The notes under the pieces: model-generated
What the model was told of the DNA's origin: nothing
Databases searched by the model: none
Seen by the model: only the letters and a program-made list of their open reading frames with translations
Program-made: the position numbers and the translations under genes
Origin: Oerskovia paurometabola
GTDB lineage: Bacteria; Actinomycetota; Actinomycetes; Actinomycetales; Cellulomonadaceae
Assembly (NCBI RefSeq): GCF_016907365.1
Contig: NZ_JAFBBV010000001.1
Span: forward strand, 1,922,001 to 1,986,000
Direction of reading: 5' to 3'
DNA length: 64,000 nt
In this document: piece by piece, positions 16,277-25,054 of the stretch
Layout of the letters: the number at the start of each line of letters is the position of its first letter
How positions within the stretch are numbered: the first letter of the stretch is position 1

Positions 16277-17601
16277 CGGTGCTCCTCCATGAGTCGGTTC
16301 CATGCGTCGGTGATCGTGGTGGAGCGCGGGTCGACGGCGACGGCGTGCCACCCGATCGTGCGGAGCCTGGTCAAGGTGTCCTGGACGGCGGCGTCCCGGT
16401 CGTCGTGCGCGGGGGCGACGACGAAGGCCCAGTGGTTGCCGTCTCCCGCCAGCGGGACGAGCGACGGCCCGGAGAGGGGGCCGAGAGGGCCGATCACCGC
16501 GAACGTCAGCTCGCCGGGACGTCGAGAGGCTCGCAGCGCGTCCGCGGTCGCCGCGAGAGCGCGCTCCGCGTCACGCGGGCTGGCGTGGCCCTCGAGGTCG
16601 ATCGTGTCGTCGAGGATCTGAGCGGCACCGTCGCTCCCGCGCCCGGTCGAGTAGGGGTACGCCTCGAGGGCAGGCGCCGCGGTCGACGCGACGAGCCGGG
16701 CCGGGTGTCCGGCACCCAGGAGCGTGACGGCGACCGAGGCCGCCGCCTCGACCGCCCATTCCCCGTCCTGCGCCGCCCGCGACGACCTGTCGGTGTCCGG
16801 AGGGGGGAGGACTCCTCGGTCGAGGAGCACGGTGACGGGCGGCACGCCGGCGTTCTCGTCGGTGCGCACCATGAGCTGTCCTCGGCGGGCGGCCGTGGCC
16901 CAGTGCACGCGGCGGGGGTCGTCGCCCGAGACGTACTCTCTCAGGATGCTGTCGTCGCTCGACGAGGTGCGCGCACCGTTGGCGGACCGGGCGAGGTCGC
17001 CGAAGGCGCGCGACCCGCGTGTCGCCAGCTCGGTCGTGCGCGGGCGGACGGAGACCATGCTCCGTTCCCCGAGCGGCTGCGCGGCCCGGACGAGGCCGAA
17101 GACGTCCACCCTGCTGGTGAGGACGGGGCCGAGCGGCCAGCGACCGCGGTGCTCGGGGCGCAGCCGGTAGCGGACGGCGATCCGGTCGGGGTGCGAGACG
17201 ACCTGCGCGCGCAGCGCGTCGTGCTCGCACAGCTCGGCCGCTGCCTGCTCGCTGATCTGCAGCCGAGCGAGTCGTGCGAGCGCCGTCGCGGTCGGGGAGA
17301 CGGGGGAGACGAGGAGCCGGGTGGTGACCTGATGACCGCGGACCGCGGGATCCGGCTCGACACGGCGCGAGACGCGCAGGGCGCCCCGGCCCCGGTCGAT
17401 CCTGCGCAGCACCATCCAGGCCCAGGCACCGCCGACGACGAGCAGCCCTGCTGCGCCGAGCGCGACGAGGTCCGCGAGGCCGAGGGCGGTGCCGGCGGCG
17501 ACGAGGGCGACGCTCGCTGCGAGGACTGCGGTACCCCGGGTGGTGGGACGGACTCGCGCGAGCCTGCTCGGGCTCCGCGGTGCGCGACGCGGACCAGGCA
17601 C
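16273..17601 (-). CDS. DUF58 domain membrane protein
   Basis: A 442-residue protein of the DUF58 family that accompanies MoxR ATPases. Two N-terminal membrane helices (about 25-70) are followed by the DUF58 core with REYVSGDDPRRVHWATAARRGQLMVR, the family signature, in a von Willebrand A-like fold. Its role is probably that of an adaptor or substrate for the MoxR ATPase at the membrane. GTG 17601 begins 1 nt after the moxR stop. The gene overlaps the transglutaminase by 4 nt, so all three are translationally coupled. Confidence 0.92.
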   Translation of the reverse strand: MPGPRRAPRSPSRLARVRPTTRGTAVLAASVALVAAGTALGLADLVALGAAGLLVVGGAWAWMVLRRIDRGRGALRVSRRVEPDPAVRGHQVTTRLLVSPVSPTATALARLARLQISEQAAAELCEHDALRAQVVSHPDRIAVRYRLRPEHRGRWPLGPVLTSRVDVFGLVRAAQPLGERSMVSVRPRTTELATRGSRAFGDLARSANGARTSSSDDSILREYVSGDDPRRVHWATAARRGQLMVRTDENAGVPPVTVLLDRGVLPPPDTDRSSRAAQDGEWAVEAAASVAVTLLGAGHPARLVASTAAPALEAYPYSTGRGSDGAAQILDDTIDLEGHASPRDAERALAATADALRASRRPGELTFAVIGPLGPLSGPSLVPLAGDGNHWAFVVAPAHDDRDAAVQDTLTRLRTIGWHAVAVDPRSTTITDAWNRLMEEHR

Positions 17602-17602
17602 C

Positions 17603-18607
17603 TCAGTGACGTTCCGTCGCCGTGTGGGCCGGGATCGGGGTCGCCTCGACGAGGGAGCGCACGACCTGCTCGGTCGTGCGGCCCGCGAGCCGGGACTCGG
17701 TCGAGAGGATCAGCCGGTGCGCCAGGACGGGCTGCGCCAGGAGCTGGACGTCGTCCGGCAGGACGTGGTCACGACCCGCCATCGCGGCGACCGCCTTGGC
17801 GGCGCGCAGCAGCTGGAGCGAGGTACGGGGGGAGGCGCCGAGCTTCAGGCCGGGGTGCTCCCTGGTCTGGGTGACGAGCGCGAGCACGTAGCGCTTGACG
17901 GCGGGCGAGGCGTAGACGGACCGGGCGACCTGGGCGAACCTCAGGATCGTCGGGCCGTCGACGACCGGTTCGATGTGCTCGAGCGGGGTGTCCGACTCCT
18001 GGCGCTCGAGCATCTCGAGCTCGGCGTCGAGGTCCGGGTAGCCGACCGTGAGCCGGGCCATGAAGCGGTCCCGCTGCGCCTCGGGGAGGGGGTACGTGCC
18101 CTCCATCTCGACGGGGTTCTGGGTGGCGACGACGAGGAACGGGCGAGGGAGCCGGTGCGTGGTCCCGTCGACCGTCGTCTGCCCTTCCTCCATGCACTCG
18201 AGCAGGGCGGACTGGGTCTTGGGCGACGCTCGGTTGATCTCGTCGCCGATGACGATGTTGGAGAACACGGGTCCCGGACGGAACTCGAAGTCGTGGGTCT
18301 CCGTGCGGAAGATGTTGACCCCGGTGAGGTCGCTGGGCAGCAGGTCCGGTGTGAACTGGATGCGCCCGACGTGGCAGTCGATCGTCCGGGCGAGCGCCTT
18401 GGCGAGCGTCGTCTTGCCGACGCCGGGGACGTCCTCGAGGAGGAGGTGTCCCTCTGCGAGGAGGACGGCGACCGTCAGGTGGACGAGCTCCGGCCGTCCG
18501 GAGATCACCGACTCGATCCGGGTCCGGATCCGTCCGGTCGCCTCGACGAGCTCGCCGAGAGGATCGATCCCGTCGCGCCGTGGCGCGGTGGAGTAGTCGG
18601 TGAGCAC
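17603..18607 (-). CDS. MoxR family AAA+ ATPase
   Basis: A 334-residue AAA+ ATPase of the MoxR class, a chaperone-like motor for assembly or maturation of envelope and metalloprotein complexes. Walker A is EDVPGVGKTTLAKALA, Walker B is GDEINRASPKTQSALLE, sensor 1 is VVATQNPVEMEGTYPLPEAQ (split here by families) and the arginine finger lies in AQRDRF. GTG 18607 has GGAGG 6 nt upstream, and a TAGGCT -10 box lies about 40 nt away. It is the first gene of the MoxR-DUF58-transglutaminase operon, divergent from mraZ. Confidence 0.94.
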   Translation of the reverse strand: MLTDYSTAPRRDGIDPLGELVEATGRIRTRIESVISGRPELVHLTVAVLLAEGHLLLEDVPGVGKTTLAKALARTIDCHVGRIQFTPDLLPSDLTGVNIFRTETHDFEFRPGPVFSNIVIGDEINRASPKTQSALLECMEEGQTTVDGTTHRLPRPFLVVATQNPVEMEGTYPLPEAQRDRFMARLTVGYPDLDAELEMLERQESDTPLEHIEPVVDGPTILRFAQVARSVYASPAVKRYVLALVTQTREHPGLKLGASPRTSLQLLRAAKAVAAMAGRDHVLPDDVQLLAQPVLAHRLILSTESRLAGRTTEQVVRSLVEATPIPAHTATERH

Positions 18608-18646
18608 GAGAACCTCCGTTGGTCACGCCTTGCATCTGGAAGGTCG

Positions 18647-18652
18647 AGCCTA
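18647..18652 (-). promoter_or_regulatory. -10 box of the moxR operon
   Basis: TAGGCT on the minus strand, 40 nt before the moxR GTG. This leaves room for a short leader with the observed GGAGG site, so it is not leaderless. Confidence 0.5.
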
Positions 18653-18912
18653 GTTGACCATCCTCCCCACTTCCCTCCACGTCCGGATCACGGGATCGTC
18701 CGCCGAGCGCGCGGACCGGGGACGAGTCGGGCGTACTCCGCGAAGGCCCCGCAGCGGCGACGCAACGCGCGCGGCGCGCTCCACTGCTGCCCATGCCTCC
18801 TGACCTGCGGAGATTCTGCGAAGAGGGGTGAAATGAATCCGATATCCCAGGCCCGGTGGAGGCATGTGGAGTACTGTGGAGGACGAGGGAGCGGGAGGGG
18901 AGGTGCAGGCTG
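18653..18912. other. Divergent control region between moxR and mraZ
   Basis: Non-coding region between divergent operons. It holds AT-richer patches (18815-18850) and, at its right end, three GTGGAG direct repeats upstream of mraZ. No protein-like frame was seen in it. Confidence 0.6.
18856..18881 (+). promoter_or_regulatory. MraZ operator: three GTGGAG repeats, 10-bp period
   Basis: GTGGAG occurs at 18856, 18866 and 18876, one helical turn apart with 4-nt spacers (GCAT, TACT). MraZ is an octameric ring that binds short direct repeats at 10-bp spacing upstream of its own gene. The array lies 32 nt before the mraZ ATG, consistent with autoregulation of the dcw cluster. Confidence 0.88.
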
Positions 18913-19377
18913 ATGAACGAGTCGTTCAGCGGTTCTCCGAGCCTGCTCCTCGGGACGTACACCCCTCGGCTCGACGACAAGGGACGGCTCATCCTGCCTG
19001 CGAAGTTCCGTGGACAGCTCGCCTCGGGGCTGGTCATGACCAGGGGGCAGGAGAGGTGCTTGTTCCTCCTGCCGATGGACGAGTTCCGCCGGATGTACGA
19101 CCAGATCCGCCAGGCCCCCGTCACGAGCAAGCAGGCGAGGGACTACCTCCGCGTCTTCCTCTCGGGAGCCAGCGACGAGATCCCGGACAAGCAGGGCAGG
19201 ATCTCGATCCCGGCCCCGCTGCGGACGTACGCGGGGCTCGACCGGGACGTCGCCGTGATCGGTGCCGGCACCCGTGTCGAGATCTGGGACGCCGCCGCGT
19301 GGGAGACGTACCTCGCCGACCAGGAGGCCGAGTACGCCGCCACGGCCGAGGAGGTGCTCCCGGCGTTGCGCTTCTGA
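18913..19377 (+). CDS. mraZ: MraZ, transcriptional regulator of the dcw cluster
   Basis: A 154-residue DNA-binding protein with two AbrB-like SpoVT halves: [22 protein letters not shown] (positions about 12-33, split as [14 protein letters not shown] and ILPAKFR) and [21 protein letters not shown] in the second half. It represses or modulates the division/wall operon. ATG 18913 has GGGAGGGGAGG about 10 nt upstream. Three GTGGAG operator repeats precede it. The C-terminus runs about 10 residues past the usual 143. It is followed by a 242-nt gap before rsmH, longer than usual. Confidence 0.96.
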   Translation: MNESFSGSPSLLLGTYTPRLDDKGRLILPAKFRGQLASGLVMTRGQERCLFLLPMDEFRRMYDQIRQAPVTSKQARDYLRVFLSGASDEIPDKQGRISIPAPLRTYAGLDRDVAVIGAGTRVEIWDAAAWETYLADQEAEYAATAEEVLPALRF

Positions 19378-19619
19378 TCGCACGGACCTCCGGGTCCGAC
19401 CCGCACGAGAGACCAGCACGAGCAGCACGAGAAGCAGGTGGCAGGCTCCGCACGATGAGGCCTCCTCCCGCCCGGTCTGGCGCACTTCCCCGGCGCCAGA
19501 AAGGACGCGGAGGGAGACCTGATCGGGCGGGGCGGCCCGCAGGACGAACGACGAACAGCCCCGCACAGAATGCACCACCCCTCTTCAGCCCGACGAGGAC
19601 CGACCAGGAAGGAGGCGTC
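19378..19619 (+). other. Long mraZ-rsmH spacer
   Basis: 242 nt without a convincing gene. It contains short purine-rich repeats of the type AGCACGAG near 19400-19440 and ends with the strong rsmH ribosome binding site AGGAAGGAGG. It may hold an internal promoter; none could be defined. Confidence 0.4.
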
Positions 19620-20642
19620 ATGACCACACCTCGCAGCACGTCAGGATCAGGAGCGGAGGACCGTCACGTGCCGGTCCTCCTGCAACGGTGCGTGGACCTC
19701 CTCGCCCCTGCCCTCGCCGAACCCGGTTCCGTGCTGGTCGACTGCACGCTCGGGATGGGTGGCCACACGGAGGCGGTGCTCGAGCAGGTCCCCACCGCAC
19801 GTGTCGTGGGGATCGACCGCGACCCGCAGGCCATCGCGCTCGCCTCGGAGCGGCTCGCCCGCTTCGGTGAGCGGTTCCAGGCCGTGCACGCGGTCTACGA
19901 CGAGATCGGCGAGGTCGTCGCGGACCTGGGGCTGTCCGCCGTCCAGGGCGTCCTCATGGACCTCGGCGTCTCGTCGCTGCAGATCGACGAGTCGGAGCGC
20001 GGCTTCTCGTACGCCCAGGACGCACCGCTCGACATGCGCATGGACACGACGGCGGGCCTGACGGCGGCCGACGTCCTCAACACCTACGACGAGCGAGAGC
20101 TGACGAGGATCCTGCGGGAGTACGGCGAGGAGCGCTTCGCGCAGCGGATCGCGCGAGCGGTCGTCCGTCGCCGTGAGGTCGAGCCCTGGACCCGCAGCGC
20201 CGCTCTGGTGGACCTCGTGCGGTCGAACATCCCGGCTGCCACGCGCAAGACCGGTGGCAACCCGGCCAAGCGCACCTTCCAGGCGCTGCGGATCGAGGTC
20301 AACGGCGAGCTCGAGGTGCTCGAGCGCGCTGTACCGGCCGCTGTCGACGTCCTTGCCGTGGGAGGCCGGATCGTCGTCGAGTCCTACCAGTCGCTCGAGG
20401 ACCGCATCGTCAAGCGCGAGCTCGCCCGCGGCGCGACGTCGAGCGCGCCTGCCGGGCTGCCCGTCGAGCCCGAGACCCACAAGCCCTATCTCAAGCTGCT
20501 CGTCCGCGGGGCCGAGGAGGCTCCTGCCGACGAGCTCGAGCGCAACCCGCGCTCGGCCTCGGTCCGGCTGCGGGCCGCCGAGAGGCTGCGACCCACACCT
20601 GACCACCTACGCCACCGCCCACGAGGGGAGAACAAGCCATGA
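19620..20642 (+). CDS. rsmH: 16S rRNA (cytosine1402-N4)-methyltransferase
   Basis: Methylates N4 of C1402 in the 16S rRNA decoding centre. The 340-residue protein has the S-adenosylmethionine site [15 protein letters not shown], then [12 protein letters not shown], the catalytic region [19 protein letters not shown] and the typical [20 protein letters not shown]. It ends with [16 protein letters not shown], also standard. ATG 19620 has AGGAAGGAGG at ideal spacing, while the open frame upstream is not protein-like. The stop overlaps the ftsL start (ATGA). Confidence 0.97.
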   Translation: MTTPRSTSGSGAEDRHVPVLLQRCVDLLAPALAEPGSVLVDCTLGMGGHTEAVLEQVPTARVVGIDRDPQAIALASERLARFGERFQAVHAVYDEIGEVVADLGLSAVQGVLMDLGVSSLQIDESERGFSYAQDAPLDMRMDTTAGLTAADVLNTYDERELTRILREYGEERFAQRIARAVVRRREVEPWTRSAALVDLVRSNIPAATRKTGGNPAKRTFQALRIEVNGELEVLERAVPAAVDVLAVGGRIVVESYQSLEDRIVKRELARGATSSAPAGLPVEPETHKPYLKLLVRGAEEAPADELERNPRSASVRLRAAERLRPTPDHLRHRPRGENKP

Positions 20643-21082
20643 GCGCACGACAGGCCGCTGCCCGGCCTCTGACGTCGACCAGCCCGGCGCCCGCCCGCAG
20701 GCCGTCGCTCACCGCCCTGCCGGGAGGCGCAGCGGGGAGGTCGCAGCGCCCGCGGCTCGAGGCGGTGCGAGCCCCGCTGCAGGTGCGGTCCCGCGTGCCC
20801 TTCCTGGTCCTGTGCATGTCGATCCTCGGGGCCGCGCTGCTGGGTGCGCTCCTGCTGAACACGACCATGGCCAAGGGGTCGTACCAGATCTCGGACCTGC
20901 GGACCAAGGCGGGGGTGCTCGAGCAGGACACGCAGTCCCTGCACTCGCAGCTGCAGGCCGCGGCGACGTCGCTCCACAGCCGGGCGACCGCGCTGGGCAT
21001 GGTCGAGTCCGACGCGCCGACGATGCTGCGCCTGTCGGACGGTGCGATCGTGGGAGCGCCGGAGGCCGGGAGCGTCCCGTGA
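20639..21082 (+). CDS. ftsL: FtsL-like septum formation protein
   Basis: A 147-residue single-pass membrane protein. A basic, disordered cytoplasmic segment (about 1-53) leads to one membrane helix (about 56-78), then a coiled coil ([22 protein letters not shown]) and an [14 protein letters not shown] stretch typical of FtsL. It recruits and regulates FtsQ, FtsB, FtsI and FtsW. Sequence conservation in FtsL is low, so the call rests on layout and on its place between rsmH and ftsI. It overlaps both neighbours by 4 nt (ATGA before, GTGA after). Confidence 0.88.
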   Translation: MSARQAAARPLTSTSPAPARRPSLTALPGGAAGRSQRPRLEAVRAPLQVRSRVPFLVLCMSILGAALLGALLLNTTMAKGSYQISDLRTKAGVLEQDTQSLHSQLQAAATSLHSRATALGMVESDAPTMLRLSDGAIVGAPEAGSVP

Positions 21083-23118
21083 CCCGTGGGGCGGACCGGC
21101 AGGGTCGTGGCGCTCAGCCACGCCGTGCCGGGGCGTCCCGTGGGAGCGCCTCGGCGCCCCGCAAGGCCGGCGACCGCTCTGCGAGCGAGGCGTCGGCCGT
21201 GCGCGGCGCGAGCAGCGCTCAGCGGTCGCCCGCGCAGGGTTCGACCGTGGCCCGCAGTGGTGGAGCGGGGCGGGGCACGGGGCTCGGCCGACCCGCTGCG
21301 GCCGCCCTGCCCGCCCCCGGGCGTCCGGAACGTCGTCAGCGCTGGATCATGGGGATCGCCCTGGCGGTCCTGCTGGTCTTCGCGGTCCGGCTCGTCTACG
21401 TCCAGGTCGTGATCGGCCCGAGCCTCGCTCAGGCGGCCGAGAACCAGCGCACGCAGTCGCACGTGACGATGGCGCACCGTGGGGACATCACGGACGCCGA
21501 CGGCGTGGTGCTGGCCACGTCGATCGACCGCTACACGGTCTCGGCGGACCAGAAGACGATCCCGGACTTCGTGCCGTCGGCCCGGCACACGGTCGACGGG
21601 AAGAAGGTCGAGGGCACGGGGGCGGTCGCGCTCGCACGCCTGCTCGCCCCCATCCTCGACCGCTCGGCGCCCGAGCTCGCGGCCCAGCTCAGCGGGACGA
21701 ACGGGCGGGTCAACCGCAACGTGATCCTCAAGAAGGACGTCGTCCCGGAGGTGCAGCGCCAGATCGTCGAGCTCGGTGTCTCGGCGTACATCAGCACGAA
21801 GCTGACCACCGAGCGCACCTACCCGGCGGGCACCACGGCCGGGAACATCGTCGGCTACGTCGGCGCTCAGTCGTCCGAGGACGGCGCGACCGAGCAGGTC
21901 GTGGGTCTCGGAGGGATCGAGGCGACCTACGACGACCTCCTCACCGGGACCCCGGGGAGCGAGAGCTTCCAGCGTGCCGGAGGTGCGGGCGGGGTGCGGA
22001 TCCCCGGGAGCACGCGCGAGAACGTCGAGGCCGTGCCCGGCAGCTCGGTGGCGCTGAGCCTCGTGCGCGACATCGGCTGGAAGGCCCAGGACTCGATCGA
22101 CAAGGCGGTGGCGGAGACGGGGGCGGACTACGGGATCGCGGTGGTCCAGGACGTCAGGACCCAGGAGGTCCTGGCGCTCGCCGACTCGGGCGCGATCGAC
22201 CCGAACGACCGCAGCGACGCGCGGGTCGCGGACGGCAGCCGAGCCGTCAAGGACGTCTTCGCGCCGGGCTCGACGGGCAAGGTCGTGACGATGGCCGCCG
22301 TGATCGAGGAGGGGCTCGCGACGCCCGCGAGCCAGTACGAGGTCGACTACACGTACACGACCGCGAACGGTGAGACCTTCAGGGACTCGCACGTCCACGG
22401 GCTGGAGAAGCTGACCCTCGCGGGCATCCTCGCGGAGTCCTCCAACACCGGCACGGTCATGGTCGGCCAGGACCTGCCCAAGCAGACCCGTGAGGACTAC
22501 CTGCGGGCCTTCGGGTTCGGGGCGAAGACCGGGCTCGGGCTGCCCGGCGAGTCCGCGGGCCTCCTCGCCCCGGCCGACAAGTGGGACGGGCGGACCGAGT
22601 ACGCGGTCCTGTTCGGCCAGGGGCTGGCGGTCAACGCGGTCCAGGCCACGAGCGTCTTCTCGACGATCGCCAACGGTGGCAAGCGCGTCGCCCCGACGCT
22701 CCTCAAGGGCACGACGGGCCCCGACGGCGTCTTCACCCCCGCCCCGGCGCGCGAGACGACCCAGGTGGTGTCGGAGTCGACGGCCGACCAGGTCCTGCAC
22801 ATGATGGAGGCCGTGGTCGAGGAGGGGTCCGGCGCAGCGGCGGCGATCGACGGCTACCGCGTGGCCGGCAAGACGGGCACGGCGGAGGAGGTCGGTGCGG
22901 ACGGGCGGCTGACGGACATCATGGCCTCGTTCATCGGGGTGGCCCCCGCCGACGACCCGCGGTACACCGTGTCGGTGTTCCTCAAGAACCCTCGGACGAA
23001 CATCTTCGGCGGGCTCGTCGCAGCACCTGTGTTCAAGGACGTGATGGGCTTCACGCTGCAGCACATGAACGTGCCGCCGAGCTCGAAGGTCGAGGAGCCC
23101 TACGCGACCGAGTGGTGA
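21079..23118 (+). CDS. ftsI: Septal peptidoglycan transpeptidase (class B PBP, FtsI/PBP3)
   Basis: Cross-links septal peptidoglycan. The 679-residue protein has an unusually long basic N-terminal tail (about 90 residues, rich in Gly, Arg, Ser, Ala), one membrane helix (about 92-113), a PBP dimerisation domain (RGDITDADGVVLATS) and the transpeptidase domain with Ser398-T-G-Lys401, Ser454-S-Asn456 and Lys598-T-Gly600. GTG 21079 overlaps the ftsL stop. A 253-nt gap with a hairpin and a new promoter separates it from murE, so it probably ends the first dcw transcript. Confidence 0.96.
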   Translation: MTRGADRQGRGAQPRRAGASRGSASAPRKAGDRSASEASAVRGASSAQRSPAQGSTVARSGGAGRGTGLGRPAAAALPAPGRPERRQRWIMGIALAVLLVFAVRLVYVQVVIGPSLAQAAENQRTQSHVTMAHRGDITDADGVVLATSIDRYTVSADQKTIPDFVPSARHTVDGKKVEGTGAVALARLLAPILDRSAPELAAQLSGTNGRVNRNVILKKDVVPEVQRQIVELGVSAYISTKLTTERTYPAGTTAGNIVGYVGAQSSEDGATEQVVGLGGIEATYDDLLTGTPGSESFQRAGGAGGVRIPGSTRENVEAVPGSSVALSLVRDIGWKAQDSIDKAVAETGADYGIAVVQDVRTQEVLALADSGAIDPNDRSDARVADGSRAVKDVFAPGSTGKVVTMAAVIEEGLATPASQYEVDYTYTTANGETFRDSHVHGLEKLTLAGILAESSNTGTVMVGQDLPKQTREDYLRAFGFGAKTGLGLPGESAGLLAPADKWDGRTEYAVLFGQGLAVNAVQATSVFSTIANGGKRVAPTLLKGTTGPDGVFTPAPARETTQVVSESTADQVLHMMEAVVEEGSGAAAAIDGYRVAGKTGTAEEVGADGRLTDIMASFIGVAPADDPRYTVSVFLKNPRTNIFGGLVAAPVFKDVMGFTLQHMNVPPSSKVEEPYATEW

Positions 23119-23235
23119 CCGCGTCGGCGCGTGGCCGGGGGTGCGCCCGTCGGGCAGCCTCCCGGGCGGGCGCGGGGCGCGGGGCGCGTGCCGAGGTGCC
23201 GCTCCGGGTGCCCGTGGCGACGGCGCCCTGCGGAC

Positions 23236-23262
23236 GGCCCTGTGGGGGTTCCCACACGGGCC
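23236..23262 (+). terminator. Candidate terminator between ftsI and murE
   Basis: GGCCC-TGTGGG pairs with CCCACAC-GGGCC around a short loop, with one bulged base. It lies 118 nt after the ftsI stop and before the murE promoter. There is no T-run, as usual at this GC content. Confidence 0.45.
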
Positions 23263-23359
23263 GACGCGGCGTGCGCCGAGCACGACGGACGTGCGTGAAG
23301 GTCCCGTGAAGTACCCGGTCGGGGCGTCCGCGCCGACGGGGCGAGACCCTGACGCACGG

Positions 23360-23365
23360 TAGGTT
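23360..23365 (+). promoter_or_regulatory. -10 box of murE, leaderless type
   Basis: TAGGTT, 6 nt, GTG 23372. It gives the mur genes a promoter separate from mraZ-ftsI. Confidence 0.6.
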
Positions 23366-23371
23366 CTACTC

Positions 23372-25054
23372 GTGACATCCCCGATCGACCGCCTTCGTCC
23401 CGCCACGTCCGTGCACCGCACAGCCCGGGAGCTCGCGACCGCCTTCGACCTCGTCACCGACGCCGGGGGGACGGCGTCGGGCCAGGGGGACGACGCCCTC
23501 GGAGCGACCGAGATCTGGTCCGTGGCCTCGGACAACCGCGTCGTCGCCGACGGCGACCTCTTCGTCGCCCTGCCCGGCGCGGGCACGCATGGAGCACGGT
23601 TCGCGAGCGACGCGATCTCGCGCGGCGCGCGTGCCGTGCTGACGGACCCGCAGGGCGCGCGGCTGCTCGCCGACGCCCAGGAGACCCGCGTGCCGGTGCT
23701 CGTGACGCAGGACCCGCGCACCGTCCTGGGGCACGTCGCGGCCTGGGTCTACGGACAGCCCGCAGCGCAGCTGACCACGTTCGCCGTGACGGGCACCAAC
23801 GGCAAGACGACCACGACGTACCTGCTGGACCACGTACTGCGCACCCTCGGGTGGAAGGGCGGCCTGATCGGCACGGTCGAGATGCGCTCGGGCGACCGGG
23901 TCCTGCCGAGCCGTCTGACGACTCCCGAGGCCGCGGACCTGCAGGCCCTGCTGGCCACGATGCGCGAGGACGGAGTCGGGACGCTCGCGATGGAGGTGTC
24001 CTCGCACGCGCTGTCGCTGCACCGCGTGGACGGCATCGTGTTCGACGTGGCGGGGTTCACCAACCTGAGCCAGGACCACCTCGACTTCCACGGGGACCTC
24101 CAGGAGTACTTCGAGGCCAAGGCTGCGCTCTTCACGCCGCAGCACGCGCGCCGGGGTGTGGTCGTGGTGGACGACCCCTGGGGCCGACGGCTGGCCGAGG
24201 TCGCCACGATCCCGGTGGCGACGCTCGCCGTCGCCGGCGGCGACAGGACCGACGCCACGGACGCGGACTGGACCGTGACCGACGTGCGCGCCGTCGACCC
24301 GGCCACCGGCACGGGAAGCTCGTTCGTCCTGCGTCACCGCGACGGCCGCGAGCTGCGGACCTCGACCGCTCTCCCCGGTGGGTTCAACGTGGCCAACGCG
24401 GCGCTCGCGCTGGCGATGGTCCTGGAGGCGGGCGCCGACCCGCGCGACGTCGCCACGGCGCTCGAGGCGGCCGGCGGCGTGAGCGCCCAGGTTCCCGGGC
24501 GCATGGAGGTCGTGGGCACCGCTCCACGCGTCGTGGTCGACTTCGCGCACAACACGGACGCGCTCTCGCTCGCCCTGGCCGCCCTGCGCCCGACGACGAC
24601 GGGGCGCCTCGTGGTGGTGTTCGGCGCGACCGGGGACCGGGACAAGGGCAAGCGACCCAGCATGGGGGCGGTCGCGGTCGAGGGCGCCGACGTGGTCGTC
24701 GTCACGGACGACGACCCGCACGGGGAGGACCCGGCCGCGATCCGCGCGGAGGTGCTCGCCGGGGCGAGGGCGGCACAGCAGGCCGCAGAGGCGGGCGAGG
24801 GCGAAGACGTGCGCGACGACGTCGGGCACGGGGGAGCGGCGCACGCGCGAACCGTGGTCGAGGTCGCACCGCGAGCCACCGCGATCCATGACACGATCCG
24901 GGAGGCCGACGCGCAGGACACCGTCCTGATCGCGGGCCGTGGCCACGAGGTCTGGCAGGAGATCGCCGGGGTGGACCATGCCCTGGACGACAGGGTGGAG
25001 GCGCGCGCCGCACTGGCCGCGCGCCACGAGACGACGAAGGAGCACGGAGAATGA
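23372..25054 (+). CDS. murE: UDP-MurNAc-tripeptide synthetase (third-residue diamino acid ligase)
   Basis: ATP-dependent ligase that adds the third residue of the stem peptide. The 560-residue protein has the N-terminal UMP-binding domain, the ATP site TGTNGKTTTTYL, the central motif EVSSHAL and a C-terminal domain. The substrate motif, DNPR in meso-DAP enzymes, is D447-D448-P449-His450 here. The Arg that reads the DAP carboxylate is absent, arguing for L-Orn or L-Lys. An extra acidic, Gly-rich insert (about 470-490) sits in the C-terminal domain. GTG 23372 is supported by the leaderless promoter. The stop overlaps murF (ATGA). Confidence 0.95.
   Translation: MTSPIDRLRPATSVHRTARELATAFDLVTDAGGTASGQGDDALGATEIWSVASDNRVVADGDLFVALPGAGTHGARFASDAISRGARAVLTDPQGARLLADAQETRVPVLVTQDPRTVLGHVAAWVYGQPAAQLTTFAVTGTNGKTTTTYLLDHVLRTLGWKGGLIGTVEMRSGDRVLPSRLTTPEAADLQALLATMREDGVGTLAMEVSSHALSLHRVDGIVFDVAGFTNLSQDHLDFHGDLQEYFEAKAALFTPQHARRGVVVVDDPWGRRLAEVATIPVATLAVAGGDRTDATDADWTVTDVRAVDPATGTGSSFVLRHRDGRELRTSTALPGGFNVANAALALAMVLEAGADPRDVATALEAAGGVSAQVPGRMEVVGTAPRVVVDFAHNTDALSLALAALRPTTTGRLVVVFGATGDRDKGKRPSMGAVAVEGADVVVVTDDDPHGEDPAAIRAEVLAGARAAQQAAEAGEGEDVRDDVGHGGAAHARTVVEVAPRATAIHDTIREADAQDTVLIAGRGHEVWQEIAGVDHALDDRVEARAALAARHETTKEHGE

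Noticed and set aside
20491-23721. A 1076-codon open frame antisense to ftsL-ftsI
   Set aside because: Arg/Gly/Asp-rich shadow of ftsI without any recognisable domain.
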